NCBI GenBank assembly: GCA_035943635.1 | Contig: DASZBX010000081.1 | Span: 1-64,000 of the forward strand | Direction: 5' to 3' | Length of the DNA: 64,000 nucleotides | From: DASZBX01 sp035943635 | GTDB taxonomy: Bacteria > Actinomycetota > Actinomycetes > Streptomycetales > Catenulisporaceae | Part shown: positions 59,021-64,000 of the stretch, one piece after another | Layout: the number at the start of each line of letters is the position of its first letter | Position numbering within the stretch: position 1 is the stretch's first letter | Notes under the pieces: generated by a model | The model's database searches: none | What the model saw: only the letters and a program-made list of their open reading frames with translations | Told to the model about the DNA's origin: nothing | Program-made: the position numbers and the translations under genes

Positions 59021-60843
59021 GCCCCCACTCCCGTCCCGAGCTGTGAAGCGACGATCTCCTGATACGTCTGGCAGCCGGCCAGCAGCTGCGAGTGGGTCCC
59101 GATTCCCACGATGCTCCCCGCCTCCAGGACGATGATCTGGTCCGCGTGCATGACCGTGCCGGCCCGCTGCGCGACGATGACGATGGTGGCGTTCCCGGTC
59201 TCGGCCGCCAGCGCGGCCCGCAGCCTCGCGTCCGTGGTCGCGTCCAGGGCGGAGAAACAATCATCGAACAGGTACAACGGCGGCCGCCGAACCAGAGCCC
59301 GGGCGATCGACAGCCGCTGACGCTGCCCGCCGGACAGGTTCGCCCCGCCGCGTTCGACCCTCGCGTCCAGCTGCCCGGGCATCGCGATCACGAAATCCCG
59401 GGCCTGGGCGATCTCCAACGCCCGCCACAGCTCCGCCTCGGTGGCCTGCGGATGCCCGAATCGCAGATTGCTGGCAACCGTCCCGGCGAACAGGAACGCC
59501 GCCTGCGGCACCAACCCGATCCTCGAACGCAACTGCTCGATCGGCTGAGCCGTAGTCGCCACGCCATTCACCAGCACAGTCCCCGACGTCGAGTCGATGA
59601 ACCGCGGGATCAGACTGAGCAGAGTGGTCTTGCCGCTACCCGTACCACCCAGGATCGCGTTGGTCTGCCCGGGCCGGAAGGCGAAGGTCAGGTCGTTGAG
59701 CACCGGGCGCACGCTGCCCTTGTAACCGAAGGTGACATGCCGGAACTCGACCGCGCCGGTGATCGCGGCCGGGCGCAGCAGCCGGGTCGGATCGGTGATG
59801 GCCGGATCGGCCTCGATCACCTGGTGCACCCGTTCCGCGCTGGCTGCCGCGCGCGGCAGCAGGATCAGCACCGTCACCCCGATCCCGACGTACAACAGGA
59901 TCTGCAGGATGTAGAGCAGGAACGCGGTCAGGTTGCCGATCGGCATCGAGCCGTCGGCCACCAGTTTCCCGCCGAACCAGAACACCCCGACGCTGGACAG
60001 GTTGGTGATCAGCGTGACGGTCGGGATGACCAGGGCGAAGACCCGGCCGGCCTTGAGCGTGGTGTCGGTGATGTCGGCGTTGGCCCGGCCGAACCGTTCC
60101 GTCTCCCAGCCGGTGCGCAGGAAGGCGCGGGCGACCCGGACGCCGGAGATCTGCTCGCGCAGGACCTGGTTGATGTCGTCGGTCTTGTCCTGGACGGACC
60201 GGTACATCGGCAGCATCCGAACGACCACCCAGGCCGTGACGGCGAGCGTGGCCAGCAGGCTGACCACGAGGAGCAGCGACAGGTCCGGGCCCTGGCGCAC
60301 CGCGAGGATCACCGCGCCGAAGGTCGTCACGACCGCGAGCACCAGCAGGCTGAGCGAGACCTGGATGAACAGCTGGACCTGCTGCACGTCGTTGACGCTG
60401 CGTGTGGTCAGCGAGGAGATGCCGAACCGGTTCAGTTCGATCACCGAGAAGGACTGGACCCGGTTGTAGATCGCCGTGCGGATGTTGGCCCCGACCGACA
60501 TCGAGACCCACGACGACAGGTACAGCGAGACCAGGGACGCGATGCACAGCACGACGGTGATGGCGAGCATGACGCCGCCGGCCCGGCCGATGTATCCGAG
60601 GTCTGCTTTGATCACGCCGTTGTTGATGATGTCGGCGTTCAGGCTCGGCAGGTAGAGGTTCCCGACGGCCTGCAGGATCTGCAGCGCGGCGATACCGGCC
60701 AGCTGGCGCCAGTACGGCCACAGGAAGGAGCGGATCAGCGCGGCCAGGCGGCCGCGCGGCATCAGCCGCCGGTGTCGCCGGGCGCTGTAGAAGTGCTGGC
60801 GGTGCTGGATGACACCCGACTCGCTCTGCTGCGCTGTCGCCAT
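59017..60843 (-). CDS. ABC exporter half-transporter, first subunit
   Basis: 608 residues from the ATG at 60843. Six spans (LIRSFLWPYWRQLAGIAALQ to LTAFLLYILQILLYVGIGVT). ATPase: Walker A GGTGSGKTT, signature LSGGQRQR, and a Walker B with FDDCFSALD, where the usual catalytic Glu after Asp is Asp, as in the degenerate site of heterodimeric exporters. The stop overlaps the second subunit (GTGA). A small acidic protein gene lies 148 bp upstream on the same strand, itself downstream of a StrR-type operator. Confidence 0.93.
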   Translation of the reverse strand: MATAQQSESGVIQHRQHFYSARRHRRLMPRGRLAALIRSFLWPYWRQLAGIAALQILQAVGNLYLPSLNADIINNGVIKADLGYIGRAGGVMLAITVVLCIASLVSLYLSSWVSMSVGANIRTAIYNRVQSFSVIELNRFGISSLTTRSVNDVQQVQLFIQVSLSLLVLAVVTTFGAVILAVRQGPDLSLLLVVSLLATLAVTAWVVVRMLPMYRSVQDKTDDINQVLREQISGVRVARAFLRTGWETERFGRANADITDTTLKAGRVFALVIPTVTLITNLSSVGVFWFGGKLVADGSMPIGNLTAFLLYILQILLYVGIGVTVLILLPRAAASAERVHQVIEADPAITDPTRLLRPAAITGAVEFRHVTFGYKGSVRPVLNDLTFAFRPGQTNAILGGTGSGKTTLLSLIPRFIDSTSGTVLVNGVATTAQPIEQLRSRIGLVPQAAFLFAGTVASNLRFGHPQATEAELWRALEIAQARDFVIAMPGQLDARVERGGANLSGGQRQRLSIARALVRRPPLYLFDDCFSALDATTDARLRAALAAETGNATIVIVAQRAGTVMHADQIIVLEAGSIVGIGTHSQLLAGCQTYQEIVASQLGTGVGA

Positions 60844-60991
60844 CGCGTTTCTTTCGTCCTGTCCTGGAATGACGAGCACGGCGGACCGTCCGCCGCACGC
60901 CGCCGGGCTGGCCCGGCGGGCGCGGGAGACGGTCCGCCGTGGACGCGGACCCGGCCGGGTTGCGCGCCGGCCGGACGGTCGCGGGCCGGTC

Positions 60992-61321
60992 TTATGCTGC
61001 CGGCGACGTCTCCGGCTCGACGACCTCGCCGACGATCACGGCGCCGGCCGCGGGCTTGGGCACGGCCGGAACCGTCAGCCCCGGTACGGACAGGTCCGGC
61101 ACCTTCTTGACCGCCTCGAGGGCGGACTCGATCGCCTCGGCCAGCGAGGGCGACACGGTGTCGTCGAAGTCGATCTTCGTGACCGTGACGTCGGCGTCGG
61201 TCGGCAGCGAGTCGGTCGCGAACACAGCACCGGCGAACCCTGCCTCCAGCAGGACCGCCGACTCGTCGTCAGTAATCTCCCGGCTGAGAACCAGCGAGAA
61301 CACATGCCCCACCGTCGTCAC
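60992..61321 (-). CDS. small acidic protein of unknown function upstream of the ABC exporter
   Basis: 109 residues. GHVFSLVLSREITDDESAVL and LEAGFAGAVFATDSLPTDAD, then VTVTKIDFDDTVSPSLAEAI. Short alpha-beta elements are followed by a Pro/Val-rich tail with LSVPGLTVPAVPKP. Similar small proteins occur in actinomycetes but I know no function. It has the first position downstream of the StrR-type operator at 61497-61525, in line with the ABC exporter genes. It may therefore be part of the same transcript and pathway. Confidence 0.7.
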   Translation of the reverse strand: MTTVGHVFSLVLSREITDDESAVLLEAGFAGAVFATDSLPTDADVTVTKIDFDDTVSPSLAEAIESALEAVKKVPDLSVPGLTVPAVPKPAAGAVIVGEVVEPETSPAA

Positions 61322-62416
61322 CCCTTCAATTCTCGGTATCGGCTAAAATCCGTCAGAAAGATTCACACCGACGGCACAATGGCAGCGGTGACGAATTTTC
61401 ACCGGCCAGCAGCACGATACCCAGACGGCTCGGCGCGGGACAACCTCGCCCCCGGCCCGGGCCGGAATCCCGCTCTGTGGCGTAGGTCTCACGGGTGTTC
61501 GACTGCGGACCGGCAGCAGTTGAACAAGCACCGATTTCGCCGAAACTCCATCTGATTTTCAGCTCGCGGACGTGACATACATTGCTCAGGCAATACTCCG
61601 ACAAATAAAGGTAAACACCGTGCCAAAAATCTGGCGGGAAACGTTTACCGGACTGGATTCCGCGCCGGTGCAGGTGTGCCCGATCGGTCATCGGCGCGCT
61701 CACGCCGGGTCCGGGGGCCCTGCGCCGCGGCCGGAAAACCGCACGCCACAGTGCTGTCAGACCCCACATGCGCTTCTGCATCCCGGCGGCCACGGCGCGG
61801 TCGCGCACCCCTGTTCCACTCCCGTCAACCCCGTATCTCGGGCCCCGGTGCGCAAGACAGCCGTGCATCCGTCACATAGACTCGGGCACCGCAAAGGTGC
61901 ACTTGCTTCTGCCTCAGATGTGGGTCAGCCGACCGCATCCATGCAGGGTGAGGGCACCTTTTTTATATCAGCAACCTGAGCCACCCTGAGCCGGACGACT
62001 ATTCGAGGTCAGTGAAGAGTGCTTGCGAACGGACACCACCGCCCGGGCCGGCGCCGCGCCGGGGCCGCGCGACACCGGGGGTTCACATCCTCGCCACCCG
62101 TACCTCACCATCGACTCGGGCCCGGCCACGGCCACCGGCTCGGACATGATCGCTTAGCAGGGCTCGCGGCGGATCGCAATGCAGGCACAGGCAAAGCCAG
62201 ATGAAGCCTGCGTGACGCCTGGCGGAATCATCGGAAAGCGGATTGTCAGACCATTCTCGCGCGGGCTAGCCTCCGAACGAAATACCTCGGACCAAAGCGC
62301 GAAAGGCCGCCGGCGCGAACCGGGCCGGGGCGTGGCCCCCGGACCGGAGGAAAACTGAAGAGAAAGCATTTCACGACTGCACGCCCGTCGCCAATTCTTC
62401 AAGAAAGGGCACCGCG
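61322..62416. other. long intergenic region between exporter arm and StrR-like gene
   Basis: A 1.1-kb gap holding the StrR operator at 61497-61525. The spacer GGTAAAC (61610-61616) ... GTTTACC (61643-61649) forms a 7-bp inverted repeat, and ATTGC-TCAG-GCAAT lies at 61581-61594. The gap must carry two divergent promoters. Reading frames in it (for example near 61572-61979) have no family similarity or convincing start. Confidence 0.5.
61497..61525. promoter_or_regulatory. StrR-type operator, exporter arm
   Basis: GTTCGACTG (61497-61505), exactly 11 bases, then CAGTTGAAC (61517-61525). This is the StrR-family operator form GTTCGActG(N)11CagTcGAAc, differing at one position in the right arm. 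It is 176 bp upstream of the small protein gene at 61321 and about 0.9 kb from the StrR-like gene. Confidence 0.88.
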
Positions 62417-63478
62417 ATGACCCTGGACATTGCATCGGCGTACCAAGCCCCAGAAACCGCTATTCCCAGAGAGCGGGTCTACGACTCGGCCGACGCAATC
62501 GATCAGCTTCCGGTCCAGCACATGCCGCTCAGCAGCCTGGAACCGGGGTTCTTCGTCCGAGGCACCGGTACGGACCCCACCCACGTGCAGATGCTGGTGG
62601 AGGCCGCGAGCAACTGCACCCTGCCGGCCATCCTGGTGCAGGAGAGCAACTCCCGCATCGTCGACGGGATGCACCGCTTCGAGGCGGCGAAGCTGCGCGG
62701 CGAGGAGACCATCGAGGTCCGGCTGATCAACTGTACCGACGAGGACGCGTTCATCCTCGCGGTCAAGGCCAACACCTGGCACGGCCTGCCGCTGAGCCGC
62801 AACGACCGGATGTCCGGGGCCCGGCAGATCGTCGAGTGGCACCCGGACTGGTCGGACCGGGCGATCGGGGTGGCCACCGGGCTGAGCGCGAAGACCATCG
62901 CGGGCATCCGCCGGCACTCGGCCGACGAGGGCCAGCAACTGGGCAAGCGGCTGGGCCGGGACGGCAAGCGCCGCCCGCTGACCGCCGCCGAGGGCCGGCG
63001 CCGGGCCGCGGAGTACATCGCGATCCGCCCGGACGCCTCGCTGCGCGAGATCGCCCGCGAGGCCGACGTGGCCCCGGCCACCGCGCAGGACGTCCGGGCC
63101 CGGATCCGGCGCGGCGCGGACCCGGTCGCCCCGCGCGCCGCGGCCAGCCTGGCCAACGCCGGCGGCGCCAACGGCCACGGCGCCGGGAACAGCACCGGCA
63201 CCGGCACCGGCCACTCCAGCGCCCTGACGCCGGCCCAGACCTGGTCGGTGCTCTCGCCCAAGCTGGCCAACGACCCGTCGCTGAAGTACACCGACGGCGG
63301 CCGGGCGTTCATCGGCTGGATGGTGATGCACGTGATCAATTCCGGTGAATGGAAGAAGTACGTCGACGCGATACCGGTGCACTGGTTACGGGACCTGAGC
63401 CTGGTCGCGGACCGGGCCGGACAGGAATGGATCGAATTCGCCGAGGAACTGCGCCGGCGCCAGGAAGTATTCGGCTGA
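62417..63478 (+). CDS. StrR-like pathway-specific activator (ParB-like with HTH)
   Basis: 353 residues from the ATG at 62417 with AAAGGG upstream. The ParB-like N-terminal domain spans about 34-118: PVQHMPLSSLEPGFFVRGTG, then NSRIVDGMHRFEAAKLRGEE, then AFILAVKANTWHGLPLS. A central HTH is at about 145-165 (WHPDWSDRAIGVATGLSAKT). A second HTH follows near 188-215 (ASLREIAREADVAPATAQDV), and a C-terminal helical domain. This order is that of StrR/NovG/Bbr-type activators of antibiotic clusters. Two matching operators lie at 61497 and 63769. It probably turns on the exporter arm and the genes to the right. Confidence 0.93.
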   Translation: MTLDIASAYQAPETAIPRERVYDSADAIDQLPVQHMPLSSLEPGFFVRGTGTDPTHVQMLVEAASNCTLPAILVQESNSRIVDGMHRFEAAKLRGEETIEVRLINCTDEDAFILAVKANTWHGLPLSRNDRMSGARQIVEWHPDWSDRAIGVATGLSAKTIAGIRRHSADEGQQLGKRLGRDGKRRPLTAAEGRRRAAEYIAIRPDASLREIAREADVAPATAQDVRARIRRGADPVAPRAAASLANAGGANGHGAGNSTGTGTGHSSALTPAQTWSVLSPKLANDPSLKYTDGGRAFIGWMVMHVINSGEWKKYVDAIPVHWLRDLSLVADRAGQEWIEFAEELRRRQEVFG

Positions 63479-64000
63479 TCCCTCGGTAATTCTCCGCTCT
63501 GGGCAGCTGATTCCACCAGGTTGTTCCGAGTGTTTCCCGCACGAGTTCTCCCGGCACACCCCACATTGCTCAGAGGATCCGTCAAAATCAATGCCCTTGC
63601 CCGATGTACCGCCCCGAACCCTGTGTCGGAATCCGCCACCTGTCCGTCTTTCGGCCGCCGATTCCGACCCTCCCCGACGATCCTTTCCGCGGATTGTATG
63701 GCGGCTCCCGGAATTCCCCCGCGCCCGCCCCGACCACGGCCCCGGCTCGCCCCGCGCCCGGCCCCGGTGTTCAACTGCGGAACCCGCCCAGTTGAACAGA
63801 CCGGCCGCCGACGCTCCTTGCCACCCCGATCGAGCCCTTGTTATCGTCCGGCCTCGGAACGACCTCTTCGCCCAGTGTCCCTGCCCAGATGCCCGCCGAG
63901 TCCGGCCCGGCGCCTGCGCAGCCCCCTCCCCCGCAGCGACGACTCCCCTGGAGCGGCATGTCCCCGTCCTCTCCCGCCCTTGACCTCTGGTGCCGTCGCT
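63479..64000. other. intergenic region with StrR operator, upstream of a gene outside the window
   Basis: 522 bp without a supported gene up to the right edge. It contains the StrR operator at 63769-63797, so a regulated gene probably starts just beyond the window. Confidence 0.6.
63769..63797. promoter_or_regulatory. StrR-type operator, right arm
   Basis: GTTCAACTG (63769-63777), 11 bases, then CAGTTGAAC (63789-63797), a perfect 9-bp dyad of StrR form. The spacer begins CGGA as in the other copy. It is placed 291 bp after the StrR-like stop, in position to drive the next plus-strand gene. Confidence 0.9.

Noticed and set aside
59092..61110. A plus-strand open frame of 672 codons opposite the ABC exporter gene
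   Set aside because: Antisense of an exporter with full Walker and signature motifs; composition typical of GC-rich shadow frames.
61572..61979. A 135-codon gene in the StrR promoter region
   Set aside because: No ribosome-binding site, no family similarity and Pro/His/Arg-rich composition; treated as non-coding.
62417..63478. A chromosome or plasmid partition ParB gene
   Set aside because: No parA or parS-like sites nearby; the HTH layout and flanking StrR operators fit a pathway activator instead.
1..64000. tRNA, rRNA and intact insertion sequences
   Set aside because: No T-loop GGTTCGAATCC-type segments with cloverleaf, no rRNA blocks and no transposase motifs were found by eye.

Overview
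The window is high-GC DNA with dense, short-spaced genes, GTG starts, 4-base ATGA/GTGA overlaps and large LuxR-type regulators. All of this fits a soil actinomycete with a large genome. A Catenulisporales-like or Streptomyces-like host is plausible, but I cannot name it from sequence alone. I saw no rRNA, tRNA, CRISPR array or intact insertion sequence. Unusually many genes are decayed: a TetR/MFS pair, an NmrA-like gene, a GH3 glycosidase, a Fic-like gene, a glycosyltransferase-like fragment and a LuxR tail. The region therefore reads as an accessory, rearranged part of the chromosome.

Layout. 0-5.7 kb: a sulfur-salvage locus. Two SAM-IV-type riboswitches sit back to back, each with its own promoter and each followed by a homologous short leader peptide ending in RRH(V/I)DL-R-SALC. 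The left arm controls a flavin reductase and a luciferase-class monooxygenase. The right arm controls a polar-amino-acid ABC importer. 5.8-9.8 kb: a LuxR regulator, an Amt ammonium transporter and the co-truncated MFS/TetR remnants. 9.8-18.5 kb: SDR, NmrA-like protein, amidohydrolase, alpha/beta hydrolase and FAD monooxygenase on the minus strand, facing a fumarylacetoacetase-family hydrolase and a HIT protein, with a GntR/FCD regulator beyond. This looks like a catabolic cluster. 18.9-28.2 kb: a MerR protein and three LuxR-type regulators, including a divergent pair of roughly 1000-residue LAL paralogues, with repeat-rich low-complexity tracts and a decayed LuxR tail.

28.3-42.5 kb: GH3 pseudogene, DMT transporter, serine hydrolase, an operon of truncated haemoglobin + flavohaemoprotein + DivIVA-like protein, a two-gene unknown module, a secreted GH59 galactosidase with ricin lectin domains, a rhomboid-like protein, VOC and DUF309 proteins, and an orphan sugar-binding lipoprotein. 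42.8-53.9 kb: Fic-like remnant, acyltransferase, ArsR + MFS, a small membrane protein, an ABC-2 exporter operon divergent from a NarL-type two-component system, and ribokinase.

54.2-56.6 kb: three Roadblock/LC7 proteins with a DUF4388/PATAN-like protein. 56.9-64 kb: a heterodimeric ABC exporter and a small acidic protein facing a StrR-like pathway activator. Two near-perfect StrR-type operators (about 61.5 and 63.8 kb) place the exporter arm, and whatever lies beyond the right edge, under that activator. The window therefore probably ends at the border of an antibiotic-type biosynthetic cluster.

The most distinctive items are the twin SAM-IV/leader-peptide module, the StrR operator pair, the Roadblock cluster without its usual GTPase and kinase, and a dispersed intergenic repeat at 17.5-17.7 kb and 54.0-54.2 kb.
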